DNA from: Granulosicoccus antarcticus IMCC3135 | GTDB lineage: Bacteria; Pseudomonadota; Gammaproteobacteria; Granulosicoccales; Granulosicoccaceae | Assembly (NCBI RefSeq): GCF_002215215.1 | Contig: NZ_CP018632.1 | Location: forward strand, 7,560,501 to 7,624,500 | Direction of reading: 5' to 3' | DNA: 64,000 nt | In this document: in pieces, positions 43,022 through 53,722 of the stretch | Position numbering within the stretch: the first letter of the stretch is position 1 | How the letters are laid out: each line of letters opens with the position of its first letter | The notes under the pieces: model-generated | What the model saw: only the letters and a program-made list of their open reading frames with translations | What the model was told of the DNA's origin: nothing | The model's database searches: none | Translations under genes and position numbers: made by a program

Positions 43022-44611
43022 CTAGTTGATATTGACCCAACGCAACAGGAAGAAATCATCACTACGCTGTGTCAGTGTGATGTTGTCCTTTGAAGCCCAG
43101 ATCAGCGGCTGTACATATAGAGGAATATAGGCGGTCTCGTCCTGCATGATCTGGTTGATCTCATCCACCATGCCCTGACGCTTTTCCTCATCCAGCTCTA
43201 CCTGAACCAGCGGCAACAACTCATCGATACGAGCGCTGGAATAACCACCGAAGTTCCAGCTTCCCAGCTTCTTCTCTTCGTTAGGCGTGGAGGCCAGGAA
43301 GCGAATAGGATGCTCGGCATCGAATGTACCCGGTGACCAGCCCAGCAGATACATGTCGAATTTATGCTCACGCAACTCAGGCCAGTAGTTACGTACCGGC
43401 ATACTGGTCAGCTTTGCATTCAGACCGACCTTGGCCATCATGGAAGCGGCAGCCTTGCAGATAGACTCATCATTGATATAACGATCATTGGTACATTGCA
43501 ACCCGAAGCTGAAACCGTCCGGATAACCCGCTTCTGCCAGCAGTGCCTTGGCCGCAGCCGGATCATAGGGCAGTCGCTCGCTCAAACTCTCCGAGTAGCC
43601 ACTCATTTCTGCAGATACCAGCTGTGAAGCGGCCTGTGCATTTCCACGCATGATCTTGGCAATCAGCGTTTCCACATTGATGGACTGATAAGCCGCCTTG
43701 CGAACACGCGGATCCTGGAACGGGTTCTTGCCTTCCACATCATCGGAAAATGTCAAAGCATCGCCGTCATGCTTGAAGCCGAACATGATGATGCGCGCCT
43801 CGATGCCTTCATGCACCGTAAAGCCCTTGCGCTCCTTCATACGTGGAACGTCCTGCAAAGGAATGGGGGAGATGAAATCAATCTCACCCGACAACAGCGC
43901 CGCCATGCCCGTGGCGCTCTGACCGATCGGTGTGAAGACCGCCTCGGTAATATTGGACTCCAGCTTATCCCACCAGTTGGCGAACGGCTCAAGCTCGGTG
44001 CGTACACCCGGATCACGGTTGGTCACCACGAATGCCCCGGTACCGTTCTCGTTACGAGTGGCAAAATTCTCTGCCTCCTTGGACGGACGCTCAGCGCCTT
44101 TCTCCTCTGCCCAGCCACGATCCATGATCATAAAATTGGCAATAGAGCCTGGAAACAGCGGATTGGGCTCATGGGTCAGAAAATCGATGGTGAAGTCATC
44201 CACCACCCGCACTTCGCTGACCGGTGCAAACCACGAGCGTGCATCCGACTCTTCTGATGAGGCTCGTTCATAAGAGAACAAGACATCGTCAGCCGTGAAC
44301 TCGGCACCATCATGAAATGTGACGCCTTCACGCAATTTGAAGCGCCAGCCGCCCTCATCCAGCTTCTCCCAGCTGGTGGCCAGAGCCGGCTCCACCTGCA
44401 TCAGCTTGTCACGTCGCACCAGTCCTTCGTAGACGTTATTCAAAAAGCCCAGCACCGGAGCTGTATTGCTGGCATGCGGATCCAGTGTTTGCGGATCCGT
44501 GGTACCGGCCCAATGGAAGGTTTCGGCCTGTGCCGCCATAGGCAGCATTAACGCCAGAGCTGCGCTCAAGGCCAGCGATCGCCTGATCGATGGCAAGAAT
44601 TCTTCTAACAT
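43022..44611 (-). CDS. ABC transporter oligopeptide-type substrate-binding protein (SBP family 5)
   Basis: 529 residues from the ATG at 44611 (MLEEFLPSIRRSL), which has GAGGAG ~8-9 bases upstream; a longer frame starts at 44659. Signal peptide ends MAAQA. Mature sequence has TTDPQTLDPHASNT, the family 5 signature FKLREGVTFHDGAEFTADDV, and IEARIIMFGFKHD, RKAAYQSINVETL further on. It binds peptides, nickel or sugars in the periplasm. No permease genes adjoin it; the Dpp-like operon at 4247-7904 lacks a binding protein, so they might cooperate. That pairing is inference only. Confidence 0.9.
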   Translation of the reverse strand: MLEEFLPSIRRSLALSAALALMLPMAAQAETFHWAGTTDPQTLDPHASNTAPVLGFLNNVYEGLVRRDKLMQVEPALATSWEKLDEGGWRFKLREGVTFHDGAEFTADDVLFSYERASSEESDARSWFAPVSEVRVVDDFTIDFLTHEPNPLFPGSIANFMIMDRGWAEEKGAERPSKEAENFATRNENGTGAFVVTNRDPGVRTELEPFANWWDKLESNITEAVFTPIGQSATGMAALLSGEIDFISPIPLQDVPRMKERKGFTVHEGIEARIIMFGFKHDGDALTFSDDVEGKNPFQDPRVRKAAYQSINVETLIAKIMRGNAQAASQLVSAEMSGYSESLSERLPYDPAAAKALLAEAGYPDGFSFGLQCTNDRYINDESICKAAASMMAKVGLNAKLTSMPVRNYWPELREHKFDMYLLGWSPGTFDAEHPIRFLASTPNEEKKLGSWNFGGYSSARIDELLPLVQVELDEEKRQGMVDEINQIMQDETAYIPLYVQPLIWASKDNITLTQRSDDFFLLRWVNIN

Positions 44612-44665
44612 CAAGTATCTCCTCATGGGTGCTGTTTTGTTTTTCAGGGGGGCGGGCAATCCGGT

Positions 44666-45256
44666 CTACTTCAGAATGGCGCGTTCAAGAAAATCGAGAC
44701 GATCCTGACCCCAGAACAGTTCACCATCCAGACTGTAGGTGGGCGATCCAAACACATCCTTCGCGTGTGCATCGGCTGTGACATCGGTCAGCTTTTGTCG
44801 CATGGCATCGTTGTCAGCGGCAGCCAGCAGAGCAGCTCCATCAATACCGCACTCATTGGCAATGGCAATCAGCGTGTCTGTATCAGCGATATTCTTCTCA
44901 TCACGCCATACGGCCACCAGGAAGGCATCGCTCAGCGTTGCTGCTTGCTCAGGCGTTGCGGCATAAACCATGCAGGCCGCCAGAGTCTGATCGGCAGGGA
45001 AAAAAGCGGGGGTCAGGTTAATTGGCACATTCAGATGCTCGGACCAGCGCTTCAGCTCATCCATGCGCAGACGTTGACGGGAAGGATGCCGCTTGGCTGG
45101 TGGTACGCCGCCCATATTGGCAAACGTCGAACCGACATCGATAGGCAGGTAATTGACCGTGACACCCGTGCGCTGCTTGAGACTATTAAAAGAGTTCAGC
45201 GCCAGGTAACTCCAGGGAGATATCAGGAAATGATAGTAATCGACAGTCTTGCTCAA
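44666..45256 (-). CDS. DsbA-family 2-hydroxychromene-2-carboxylate isomerase-like protein
   Basis: 196 residues from a TTG at 45256 with GAGGA eight bases upstream; the frame to 45361 is non-homologous. Opens VDYYHFLISPWSYLALNSF, where the Ser of SPWSY corresponds to the glutathione-activating Ser of HCCA isomerase. The Cys pair of true DsbA is absent. The C-terminal VFGSPTYSLDGELFWGQDRLDFL matches. Known homologues isomerise aromatic ring-cleavage products with glutathione, in the cytoplasm; the actual substrate here is open. It precedes the binding-protein gene on the same strand (54 bases). Confidence 0.85.
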   Translation of the reverse strand: MSKTVDYYHFLISPWSYLALNSFNSLKQRTGVTVNYLPIDVGSTFANMGGVPPAKRHPSRQRLRMDELKRWSEHLNVPINLTPAFFPADQTLAACMVYAATPEQAATLSDAFLVAVWRDEKNIADTDTLIAIANECGIDGAALLAAADNDAMRQKLTDVTADAHAKDVFGSPTYSLDGELFWGQDRLDFLERAILK

Positions 45257-45455
45257 GGTTAATTCCTCAAATGTGTGTGTGAAACAACAATGTCGGCTCT
45301 GCTTTCCTGCGCAAAAGCCACCACAGACGTTATCGGCAGTATAACCATTGCGGTGTCGCAATCACGACACCCTAGACCACAATCGGGGCTCTGAGGCTGT
45401 GTCGCACGCGATCAGTACCCGTACAATGCACGACTAATCTGGCGCTCGACAACTC

Positions 45456-46808
45456 ATGTTCCTCGTACTCAAACAAACCTGGGCTCTTATGCTCGGTGTC
45501 CTGCTATTGATGCTCGGCAACGGCCTGCAAGGCACGCTGCTCGGCGTCCGTGGTTCCTTGGAACATATCGATTCCGGCACGATGGGTTTCATCATGGCCG
45601 GTTATTTTGTCGGCTTTCTGGGTGGCTCGAAATTAACCCCTATCATGCTGCAACGCGTTGGCCATGTACGGGTATTTGCCGCATTGGGCTCTCTGGTATC
45701 GGCAGCTTTCATTCTCTATGCAGCCGTGGTCGATCCGATTGCCTGGTGGCTACTGCGCGTACTCGTGGGTTTCTGCTTCTCCGGCATTTACGTGGTGGCA
45801 GAAAGCTGGCTTAACCACTCCGCCTCCAACAGCTCTCGTGGTCAGGCGCTCTCGCTCTACCTGATCGTGCAGATGGCCGGCATGGTGCTGGGTCAGCTGC
45901 TGCTCAATGTTGCAGACCCCGGCGGTTACAACCTGTTCGTTCTCATTACGGTGCTGGTCTCGATCTCCTTCGCCCCCATGCTGCTCTCATCCTCCTCCAG
46001 CGCACCACTGCAAACAGCAGCCCGGCCCATGCCGCTCAAGGAACTGATCAGAACCTCACCTCTGGCCTGCGTCGGCATACTGCTGCTTGGCGGTGTCTAC
46101 TCGGTGCTCTACGCCATGTCGCCGGTCTACGCCACCGAGCGTGGTCTGAGCATTGCGCAGACCTCCTATTTCATCACCGCCATTTTTCTGGGCGCCATGG
46201 TCTTCCAGTTCCCAATCGGCTGGCTCTCGGACCGGATCGATCGACGTATCCTGATCATTGGTGTCACAGCCGTTGGCGCAGCCTCATCCCTGTTCGGTTT
46301 GTACGTAGGTGAAAACTTCATCATCCTGCTGGTCATCGCCGTGCTGCTCGGTGGTGCCGCCAATCCCACCTATTCACTCTTGGTGGCCTATGCCAATGAC
46401 TACCTGGAACAGGATCAGATGGCAGCCGCGGCAGGTGGACTGCTGTTCATCAACGGCTTTGGTGCCATGACAGGGCCCATCCTGGTGGGTTATGCGATGA
46501 CCAATCTGGGCATCGAATGGTATTTCATCACCTTGTTCCTGCTCTTGAGCTGTATCAGCCTCTACGGCATCTACCGAATCAGTCAGCGTGCTCACCTGAT
46601 TACCGACGAGTCTGCGCCTTACCTGCCACTGTCTGCACGAAGCAGTGGCCTGGCAACCTCCTTTGCTCTGGAGGCCGCTGAAGAATCGCACCTGGAAGAG
46701 CTGGAAGATTCTGAAGAGGTGTTCGAATCCCGCCTGTATGACAACGAGGTGCTGGAGCGAATGGACGAGGGCACTGACAATACCGGGACCGATCAGCCCA
46801 AGACTTGA
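45456..46808 (+). CDS. YcaD-like MFS transporter, first of two paralogues
   Basis: 450 residues with twelve membrane segments. N-terminal signature LMLGNGLQGTLLGVRGSLE, GHVRVFAALGSLVSA, and GFCFSGIYVVAESWLN, which also appears in the paralogue at 59164-60432. A ~70-residue acidic cytoplasmic tail ends LERMDEGTDNTG. The family transports unknown small solutes. Its last 16 bases overlap the convergent EamA gene. Confidence 0.85.
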   Translation: MFLVLKQTWALMLGVLLLMLGNGLQGTLLGVRGSLEHIDSGTMGFIMAGYFVGFLGGSKLTPIMLQRVGHVRVFAALGSLVSAAFILYAAVVDPIAWWLLRVLVGFCFSGIYVVAESWLNHSASNSSRGQALSLYLIVQMAGMVLGQLLLNVADPGGYNLFVLITVLVSISFAPMLLSSSSSAPLQTAARPMPLKELIRTSPLACVGILLLGGVYSVLYAMSPVYATERGLSIAQTSYFITAIFLGAMVFQFPIGWLSDRIDRRILIIGVTAVGAASSLFGLYVGENFIILLVIAVLLGGAANPTYSLLVAYANDYLEQDQMAAAAGGLLFINGFGAMTGPILVGYAMTNLGIEWYFITLFLLLSCISLYGIYRISQRAHLITDESAPYLPLSARSSGLATSFALEAAEESHLEELEDSEEVFESRLYDNEVLERMDEGTDNTGTDQPKT

Positions 46809-47680
46809 GGTATCCGCTGCCTGGGACGAACCAACTCCCGATACAGGGTGAAGAGTCCCATGGCTATAACGATGGATGAGCCCAGGATGGTGTAGGCATC
46901 GGGCACTTCCCCGTAGAACAGGTAGCCCAGGAAAATACTCCACAGCAGATTGGTATAGCGGTACGGAACCACGTAGGCAATGTCACCGGTGCGCATGGAC
47001 AGCACAATGAACTGATAGCCTACGAATAGAAATACCGACGCCAGCGCCAGCACCTGTAAGTGCCTGGCGTTCAGCGGCACCCAGTCGCCGCTTATCCAGA
47101 CACTAGCCAGTCCGAACACGGTGATCAGCAAGGCGGTTGCAGCAGTTACCAATAATGAGGGTAATGAGGCTGGCAAGGCACGTGTCGACAGATCACGCGA
47201 GGCTGCGAAAACAACCGAGACCACCACCCACAAAGAGGCCGGGGCAAAGCCGCCAGTGCCGGGGCGAATGATGATCAGCACGCCTATGAAGCCGATCACG
47301 ATAGCTGACCAGCGACGCCAGCCAACCACCTCACGAAAGACCAGCGCCGCCCCCAGCGTGACAGCCAGCGGCAGGGCTTGCAATATGGCGGACACACTGG
47401 CGAACGGCAATTGCACCAGTGCCATCAGAAAGCAGTAGGCGGCGGCCAGCTCCATGGAGGCACGAAACCCCACCATGGGAATCAGCGCCTCTTTCCAGCG
47501 TGACAGCAAACCTCGCTGCCACAGCACCAGAACAATCAGGATACTGACCATCAGCCCTCGAACCCCCAGTATCTGAGAGATCGACAAGTCATCGCCGAGT
47601 GACTTTACCAGCGCATCATTGATGGCAAAGCCTGCCATGGAAGACACCATGTACAGGCTGGCCCTTAGATTGGGAGACAT
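46793..47680 (-). CDS. DMT-superfamily (EamA) transporter
   Basis: 295 residues with ten membrane segments: ASLYMVSSMAGFAINDALVKSL, then LAAAYCFLMALVQLPFASV and the second repeat ending YTILGSSIVIAMGLFTLY. Two-repeat EamA architecture. Substrate unknown. Overlaps the 3' end of the MFS gene on the other strand by 16 bases, so the two stops interlock. glmS lies 35 bases downstream... on the same strand upstream of its own terminator, not a shared operon on present evidence. Confidence 0.85.
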   Translation of the reverse strand: MSPNLRASLYMVSSMAGFAINDALVKSLGDDLSISQILGVRGLMVSILIVLVLWQRGLLSRWKEALIPMVGFRASMELAAAYCFLMALVQLPFASVSAILQALPLAVTLGAALVFREVVGWRRWSAIVIGFIGVLIIIRPGTGGFAPASLWVVVSVVFAASRDLSTRALPASLPSLLVTAATALLITVFGLASVWISGDWVPLNARHLQVLALASVFLFVGYQFIVLSMRTGDIAYVVPYRYTNLLWSIFLGYLFYGEVPDAYTILGSSIVIAMGLFTLYRELVRPRQRIPQVLG

Positions 47681-47715
47681 CCGGACACATCATAAAAAGG
47701 AGAGAACTGACCTTT

Positions 47716-49548
47716 TTACTCTACTGTGACGGACTTTGCGAGGTTTCTGGGTTGATCCACATCGGTGCCTTTGATCAGCGCCACGTGATACGAGAGCAAT
47801 TGCAGAGGAATGGTGTAGATAATCGGTGCAATCAGCGGATCACAATGCGGCACTTCCAGCACGGTCATGGTCTTGTCACTAGCAAAGTGTGCATCCTTGT
47901 CGGCGAAGACATACATCAAACCGCCGCGCGCCCGAACCTCTTCCACATTCGACTTCAGCTTCTCGACCAGCTCGTTGTTGGGTGCAACCACGATGACCGG
48001 CATGTCCGCATCAATCAATGCCAGAGGGCCGTGCTTCAATTCACCTGCAGCGTAGGCCTCAGCGTGAATATAGGAGATTTCCTTGAGCTTCAAAGCTCCT
48101 TCCATGGCAATCGGGTACTGATCCCCTCGACCCAGAAACAGGCTGTGATGCTTGTCAGCAAAATCTTCCGCCAGGCGCGAAATCGCCTCATCCATGCCCA
48201 GCACCTGATCGATCTTGGCTGGCAGACTCTGCAGAGCCGAAACGATCTGTTGTTCCTTCTCCGCGCTCATGCCCTTGTGGTGACCCACCGCCGCTGCCAG
48301 CATGAGTAGCGCCGACAGTTGTACGGTGAATGCCTTGGTAGAAGCAACACCAATCTCTGCCCCGGCTTTCATCAGATAGGTCATATCCGATTCACGCGTC
48401 AGCGATGAGCCCGCCACGTTGCAAATAGTCAGACTGGTCATATAGCCCTGACGCTGGGCCAGACGCAAAGCTGCCAGCGTATCTGCCGTCTCGCCGGACT
48501 GAGAGATAGTAACCAGCAAACTGTTCGGCCGGACATGCGAGTTGCGATACCGGTACTCGGATGCAATCTCGACATTGCAAGATACGCCTGCAAAATCCTC
48601 AAACCAGTAACGAGCTGTCATACCCGCGTGATAACTGGTACCACAAGCAATAATCTGTACATGCTCGACATCCTTGAGCAAGGTGGCCGCATTTTCGCCA
48701 AAGGCGGCATCCAGCACCTTGCCACCAGCCAATCGATCTTCCAGCGTGCGCTGAATGGCAACGGGCTGCTCGTAAATCTCCTTTTGCATGTAATGACGAT
48801 ACTGACCTTTATCACCGGCATCATTGGTCAGCGTCGATTCCTCAACCGGACGCTCAACCGCATTGCCCTCGACATCCACAATCTCAACGCTGTCGCGAGT
48901 GATCTTGGCGACATCACCCTCTTCCAGAAAGGCAAAGCGACGCGTGACAGGCAACAAGGCGAGCTGATCGGAGGCGATGAAATGCTCACCCACACCGTAG
49001 CCGATAACCAGAGGACTTCCGGAGCGCGCCACAATCAGTTGTTCAGGTTGTGTGCGATCCATGACAACAGTGCCGTAGGCACCTTCCAGCTGAGGTACAG
49101 CCTTCTGCACAGCGGCGAACAGACTGTCAGCTGATTTCAGCTCATGATCCACCAGATGCGCAATAACTTCTGTATCGGTATCGGAGGTGAAGGTATAACC
49201 CAGCGCCTTGAGCTTGACTCGCAGCGCTGCGTGATTTTCGATAATGCCGTTGTGAACAACGGCAATTCTGTCATTGGATACATGCGGATGTGCATTGGTC
49301 TCGTTGGGCTCCCCGTGAGTCGCCCAACGCGTGTGCGCAATGCCGGTGCCGCCGGGCATACCGAATTCTTCTACGGCATCCACCAGCTGCTTGACCTTGC
49401 CCACTCGGCGCAAACGATTAAGCGTGTCACCCTCGCTTATCGTTGCGATGCCCGCCGAGTCGTAGCCTCTGTACTCAAGGCTTTGCAGGCCCATCAATAG
49501 AATATTCGAGATGTCCCGCTGAGCAACTGCCCCTACGATTCCGCACAT
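47716..49548 (-). CDS. glmS: glutamine-fructose-6-phosphate aminotransferase
   Basis: 610 residues, full length. N-terminal amidotransferase starts [12 protein letters not shown] with C2 (after Met removal C1) as nucleophile, plus [18 protein letters not shown]. Two SIS domains follow: [28 protein letters not shown] region and [20 protein letters not shown]. The C-terminus [13 protein letters not shown] is conserved. It makes glucosamine-6-phosphate for peptidoglycan and LPS. It lies 52 bases behind glmU, the gene for the next enzymes of the pathway. No glmS-type leader RNA is seen. Confidence 0.96.
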   Translation of the reverse strand: MCGIVGAVAQRDISNILLMGLQSLEYRGYDSAGIATISEGDTLNRLRRVGKVKQLVDAVEEFGMPGGTGIAHTRWATHGEPNETNAHPHVSNDRIAVVHNGIIENHAALRVKLKALGYTFTSDTDTEVIAHLVDHELKSADSLFAAVQKAVPQLEGAYGTVVMDRTQPEQLIVARSGSPLVIGYGVGEHFIASDQLALLPVTRRFAFLEEGDVAKITRDSVEIVDVEGNAVERPVEESTLTNDAGDKGQYRHYMQKEIYEQPVAIQRTLEDRLAGGKVLDAAFGENAATLLKDVEHVQIIACGTSYHAGMTARYWFEDFAGVSCNVEIASEYRYRNSHVRPNSLLVTISQSGETADTLAALRLAQRQGYMTSLTICNVAGSSLTRESDMTYLMKAGAEIGVASTKAFTVQLSALLMLAAAVGHHKGMSAEKEQQIVSALQSLPAKIDQVLGMDEAISRLAEDFADKHHSLFLGRGDQYPIAMEGALKLKEISYIHAEAYAAGELKHGPLALIDADMPVIVVAPNNELVEKLKSNVEEVRARGGLMYVFADKDAHFASDKTMTVLEVPHCDPLIAPIIYTIPLQLLSYHVALIKGTDVDQPRNLAKSVTVE

Positions 49549-49574
49549 ATTGTCGTCCTGATATTTATCTGATT

Positions 49575-49592
49575 ACCGGCGCAAAGGCCGGT
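49575..49592 (-). terminator. weak hairpin between glmU and glmS
   Basis: ACCGGC / GCCGGT with a 6-base loop in the 52-base gap behind the glmU stop. No T-run; it could attenuate or protect the glmU 3' end without fully ending transcription into glmS. Confidence 0.35.
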
Positions 49593-49600
49593 TTGATTTG

Positions 49601-50956
49601 CTATTTCTTGGCTGGCCGAGACCAGTTGTCGATGTCTGTTTGCTGAGGCCGTGTCAACGACAGGCGATTAGCCGGCACGTTGCGCGTAATTGTGGAGCCG
49701 GCACCGATAGTGACACCTTCACTGATAGCAACAGGTGCTACCAATGCACTGTTAGAGCCAATGAATGCGTTATCGCCAATAACTGTCTGGTGCTTGTTAG
49801 CGCCATCGTAGTTACAGGTAATGGTGCCAGCGCCAACATTGACACTCTTGCCCAGTATTGCGTCTCCCACATAACTCAAGTGATTGATTTTGCTGCCTTC
49901 ACCCACCTGAGTATTCTTGGTTTCCACAAAGTTTCCGATACGGACTCCGCTGTCGGTTTTAGTCCCCGGACGCAAGCGCGCAAAGGGGCCAATCACCGCG
50001 TGGCTTCCCACATCAGCATTTTCCAGGACGCAGTTTGCCCGTATTTCAGTGCCATCGGCAATCTTACTGCCCGAAATCAGGCAGTTTTGACCAATTTTCA
50101 CATTATTGCCGATCACGCAGTCACCTTCGAACACGCAATTGACGTCAATCAGGATGTCGGTTCCAGTGCTCACCGTGCCGCGAATATCGATACGCGAGGG
50201 ATCCGCCAGCGTCACACCACTGTCCATCAGCTGCTCGGCCAGATGCCGTTGATGAATGCGCTCAAGCCTTGCCAGCTGGCTGCGACTGTTGACACCATCG
50301 GTCTCCCAGCCATCCTGTGGATGCACGGTCTTGATACTCAGACCATCCTTGACGGCCAGCTCATGAATGTCCGTCAGGTAGTACTCCCCCTGGGCATTCT
50401 CATTGGAGATACGGCTGAGCAGATCACGCAGACTGCCACCCTTGATGGCCACAACGCCCGCATTGACTTCAGAAATACTCAGTTGATCAGCCGTGGCATC
50501 CTTTTGCTCGACAACCCCAACCACCGCGCCGCCTTCGCGCAGAATGCGGCCGTAGCCGGTAGGGTCTTCCATCATCAGTGTCAGTAAGCCGATGTTGTTG
50601 TCATCACAGACATCCAGCAGTGCCTGATAGGTGGATGCGCGAGTCAGCGGCACATCACCATAGGTAATCAGCACGGTATCGTTGTCGCCGATACCCTCCA
50701 GACCTTCACGCACGGCATGACCCGTACCCAGCTGCTCGCTCTGCAAAGCCCATTGCACCGGCTGCTTGATGGTCTCTTTCACCTGATCGGCACCATGGCC
50801 AATCACCACCGTGATGCTGGCAGGATTCAATTCCAGGCCAGTATCGATCACATGACCCAGCAAGGGTTTACCGGCCAGGCAATGTAATACTTTGGGCATC
50901 GCGGATTTCATACGAGTGCCCTTGCCCGCAGCAAGCACGATCAAACGAGTGGTCAT
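49601..50956 (-). CDS. glmU: bifunctional GlmU (GlcN-1-P acetyltransferase / GlcNAc-1-P uridyltransferase)
   Basis: 451 residues. The N-terminal uridyltransferase domain has LAAGKGTRMKSAMPKVLH and TYGDVPL. The C-terminal left-handed beta-helix contains hexapeptide repeats (GADVGSHAVIGPFARLRPG-like, with KNTQVGEGSKINHLSYVGDA), and the acetyltransferase His is in that segment. It makes UDP-GlcNAc, with glmS just downstream. Cytoplasmic trimer. Confidence 0.95.
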   Translation of the reverse strand: MTTRLIVLAAGKGTRMKSAMPKVLHCLAGKPLLGHVIDTGLELNPASITVVIGHGADQVKETIKQPVQWALQSEQLGTGHAVREGLEGIGDNDTVLITYGDVPLTRASTYQALLDVCDDNNIGLLTLMMEDPTGYGRILREGGAVVGVVEQKDATADQLSISEVNAGVVAIKGGSLRDLLSRISNENAQGEYYLTDIHELAVKDGLSIKTVHPQDGWETDGVNSRSQLARLERIHQRHLAEQLMDSGVTLADPSRIDIRGTVSTGTDILIDVNCVFEGDCVIGNNVKIGQNCLISGSKIADGTEIRANCVLENADVGSHAVIGPFARLRPGTKTDSGVRIGNFVETKNTQVGEGSKINHLSYVGDAILGKSVNVGAGTITCNYDGANKHQTVIGDNAFIGSNSALVAPVAISEGVTIGAGSTITRNVPANRLSLTRPQQTDIDNWSRPAKK

Positions 50957-51118
50957 CTGTCATTCCTGAAATTTAGAAAGTTCGACATTATCCCACGTCA
51001 TATCGGGTGTCGGCTTATCAGTGTTGAGACAACACAGATGACCTATGCAGACAGAATCACTAAAATCAGACGACCCTCACAGAACGATGGCACTTCAACC
51101 CCTTTTCGGACTCAGCAA

Positions 51119-51562
51119 TCAACTTGGCAATACGACCAGCCTCGAATAGCCGTCAAGCATGGATAGCGCTTTGCTGATGGTTTCGCTCAAATTGTCCTTC
51201 ACGATATAGCCGGCAATATTCTTCTCATAGGCCGCGGTAATATCCTTGGGCGCATCGGATGTGGTCAGTACGAAAACAACCAGCTTTTTCAGTAGAGGGT
51301 CGGCACGTAGTTTCTCGAGCAGTTCCAGCCCACCCATTTTCGGCATGCTCAAATCCAGCAACAAGACATAACGCGGCAGCGGTGCATCCGGATCAAGCGC
51401 CCCATTCAGGATTTCCAATGCCTCGATACCGTTGTTGGCACTACTCATTGGATTCGCGATGCCAAGCTTTTTCATGGCACGCTTGATGGCCATGATGCAT
51501 ATTTCATCATCGTCGACCACCAGGAAATGCACGGGCTTGTATGGGTCTGCAACACTAATCAT
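51119..51562 (-). CDS. single-domain response regulator (Rcp1-like)
   Basis: 147 residues, receiver domain only. Acidic pocket in VVDDDE (residues 16-20), phospho-acceptor D70 in LLLDLSMPKMGG, Thr in VLTTSD and Lys in YIVKDN. No output domain: it signals by protein contacts, as Rcp1-type partners of phytochrome-like kinases do. Its ATG overlaps the histidine kinase stop by 4 bases, fixing them as a cognate pair. Confidence 0.92.
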   Translation of the reverse strand: MISVADPYKPVHFLVVDDDEICIMAIKRAMKKLGIANPMSSANNGIEALEILNGALDPDAPLPRYVLLLDLSMPKMGGLELLEKLRADPLLKKLVVFVLTTSDAPKDITAAYEKNIAGYIVKDNLSETISKALSMLDGYSRLVVLPS

Positions 51563-53640
51563 GAAGCTTCTCTCCAGGAGACATCTTTGTCTTCGTCGCT
51601 TGTTTTATCGGCAGGCAGTCCATTTAATGGTGGATTTGCCAGTTCGGAATTCGCGAACGGTATCCGCGGGCCATCTTCGAGCTGAGCAGCCTGCTTGCCA
51701 GCACCGCCCGGTTTACGCTGCAAAATACTCTGCACTGGCCAATCAAATGCAAAGGTTGCACCACGGGCCGCATCCGGATCTGACTCCACCTGCACCTTTC
51801 CACCGTAACGGGTTACCAACTTGAGTATCAAAGCCAGACCAAGCCCGCTACCTTCCACTTCATCCTTTGACTTCAAGGTGTTGAACAACTCGAAGATCTG
51901 CGCTTGAAAACAAGGCTCGATACCCGCACCGTCATCCTGCACCGACAGATTCATACGCTCGCCGGACAACTGCACCCGAACTTCAATCTTGCCATGGTCT
52001 TTATCGTGATGTTTTATCGCATTGGTTAGTAAATTGAGTACAACCTGTCTTAGCGGTGTTGCGTATGTAGTCACGCCAGGCATGTCGCCAACCATCTGAA
52101 TCGAGAAACAGCCTTCGGGATCAATCAACTCAGCCAGCTCGCTCACCATGGCGGACAGGTCCAGCATCTCAAGGCTCTCTTTGACCTGTCCGGCGCGCGA
52201 GTAATCCAGCAAATCACTCTGCAGAGCCGACAATCGCTGAGCACGCTGCAAGATCTTATGCAGATTCTCCAGACAATCCTCCGGCAGATCTTCACCATCT
52301 TCGATGGTCCACTGAGCCAGGCTTTCAATGACCCGCAACGGCGAGCGAAGATCATGCGCGGCGGCATAGACAAATTGCTCCATCTCGGCACTGGTCTCAC
52401 GCAACCTGCAAGCATTGTCCTTGAACACTTCCAGTGAACTGGCCATCTTGCCAATCTCATCATTTCCCTCGATAGCAACCACTCGCTGCGTATCGCCACC
52501 AGCGATGTCCAGAACGGCTGACGTCAGTTTTGTCATTCGACGTCCAATCTGGCGCTCCACCACCTGATAACTGACCCACACAATGATCACGGTTATCAAC
52601 AGACTGGCAATCAGCAATAGCGTCAATGTCTGACTCAGGGCATCACTGAAGGCCCGCGACGAAGCATCGATATCAGAGTTTGCCGCGATTACCAGCTTGT
52701 CAACATTCAATGAAACACTTTTGACGACAGCACTTTGATTGGCCAGCAAAGTATCCAGAGACGACTCGACACTCTGAAGCTCGTCGAGCTGGGCGATAAG
52801 CCCCTCCTTTCCCTGTATAAGATCGTGCAACTGGCGCAACACCAGCGCCAGTTGGCGACGGAACGGGTCGTTCTCTAGAGAGGCTAGAATCTGTGCCACG
52901 TTACGCAGCCTGAACTGCAGATCCGCAGCCCCCTCTGCCGACACGCTGGAACCGACCTGAAATGACATCTGTTCAGCCAGATCGATCACAGCCATGACTC
53001 GAAACGACAGTTCCGACAGGCTTTTCTGTGCAACCACCTGCGCCTTGATCGAATCTCGGACTGTTACTGACAGGGGCTCTGGATTATCGAGTGCTTCGCT
53101 CAACACGAAGGCCGCCTCGATCACTCGGGGTTCAATACGATATTCGAACTGGGTGCGTAGATCGACCAGCATCTGCCGTTGCTCACGCAACCTCGTGTGC
53201 CCTCCAATCAGCTTGGCCCGCAATGGCACACTGTCCGTCAGTAATTGATCAAGAACACTCAGGCCGGCACCAATAGTGCTCAATGGCGAGTTGGGCTCCG
53301 GCGTCGAGGCCGTCACGCCTTGATTGACTCGACTCCGCAGACTTTGAAGCAACAGCTGAATACGGTTATCAAGCCTGGTCAGTACCGCTACAGATTCAGT
53401 TTGACGAAGCCGCTCCTTGAGCTCCAGCACGCTCGCCAGCTCGCTCTGCAGCTCATGAGCAGTCACCAGCGATGGCACAGCCCGCTGGATGGCATTTTCC
53501 TGCGAGTTCACCAGATAACTGAGCTGGTAGCCACCTAACGCACCGGCCAGGGCCAGTGCCAGCAGAATGCACAGGAAGACCAGACGCAATCGAAACACGA
53601 TCTGGCCTGACATGGACATCAGTTGGCTTAACTTTAGCAT
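51559..53640 (-). CDS. membrane histidine kinase
   Basis: 693 residues. TM1 at ~16-38, a large ~300-residue periplasmic helical region, TM2 (LLLIASLLITVIIVWVSYQV, ~338-360), HAMP, then a HisKA with FVYAAAHDLRSPLRV (phospho-acceptor H429) and a HATPase domain with NLLTNAIKHHDKDHG, DDGAGIEP and GSGLGLALIL. HisKA of the AHDLRSP type is often linked with single-domain receivers, and the next gene is one. The ligand is unknown; the polyamine-type binding protein transcribed divergently 83 bases away is a candidate input or target. Confidence 0.92.
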   Translation of the reverse strand: MLKLSQLMSMSGQIVFRLRLVFLCILLALALAGALGGYQLSYLVNSQENAIQRAVPSLVTAHELQSELASVLELKERLRQTESVAVLTRLDNRIQLLLQSLRSRVNQGVTASTPEPNSPLSTIGAGLSVLDQLLTDSVPLRAKLIGGHTRLREQRQMLVDLRTQFEYRIEPRVIEAAFVLSEALDNPEPLSVTVRDSIKAQVVAQKSLSELSFRVMAVIDLAEQMSFQVGSSVSAEGAADLQFRLRNVAQILASLENDPFRRQLALVLRQLHDLIQGKEGLIAQLDELQSVESSLDTLLANQSAVVKSVSLNVDKLVIAANSDIDASSRAFSDALSQTLTLLLIASLLITVIIVWVSYQVVERQIGRRMTKLTSAVLDIAGGDTQRVVAIEGNDEIGKMASSLEVFKDNACRLRETSAEMEQFVYAAAHDLRSPLRVIESLAQWTIEDGEDLPEDCLENLHKILQRAQRLSALQSDLLDYSRAGQVKESLEMLDLSAMVSELAELIDPEGCFSIQMVGDMPGVTTYATPLRQVVLNLLTNAIKHHDKDHGKIEVRVQLSGERMNLSVQDDGAGIEPCFQAQIFELFNTLKSKDEVEGSGLGLALILKLVTRYGGKVQVESDPDAARGATFAFDWPVQSILQRKPGGAGKQAAQLEDGPRIPFANSELANPPLNGLPADKTSDEDKDVSWREAS

Positions 53641-53722
53641 TCCAAGACTATCGGCCGAATTGCATAAAAGTTGCAGCTCACACTGGTTACTACCAACTTG
53701 TTATCGTCGGAGTTATCTCCTG

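Noticed and set aside
47549-47715. glmS-type ribozyme or riboswitch near glmS
   Set aside because: The glmS leader is the 52-base gap behind glmU, too short for a ribozyme, and shows only a small hairpin.
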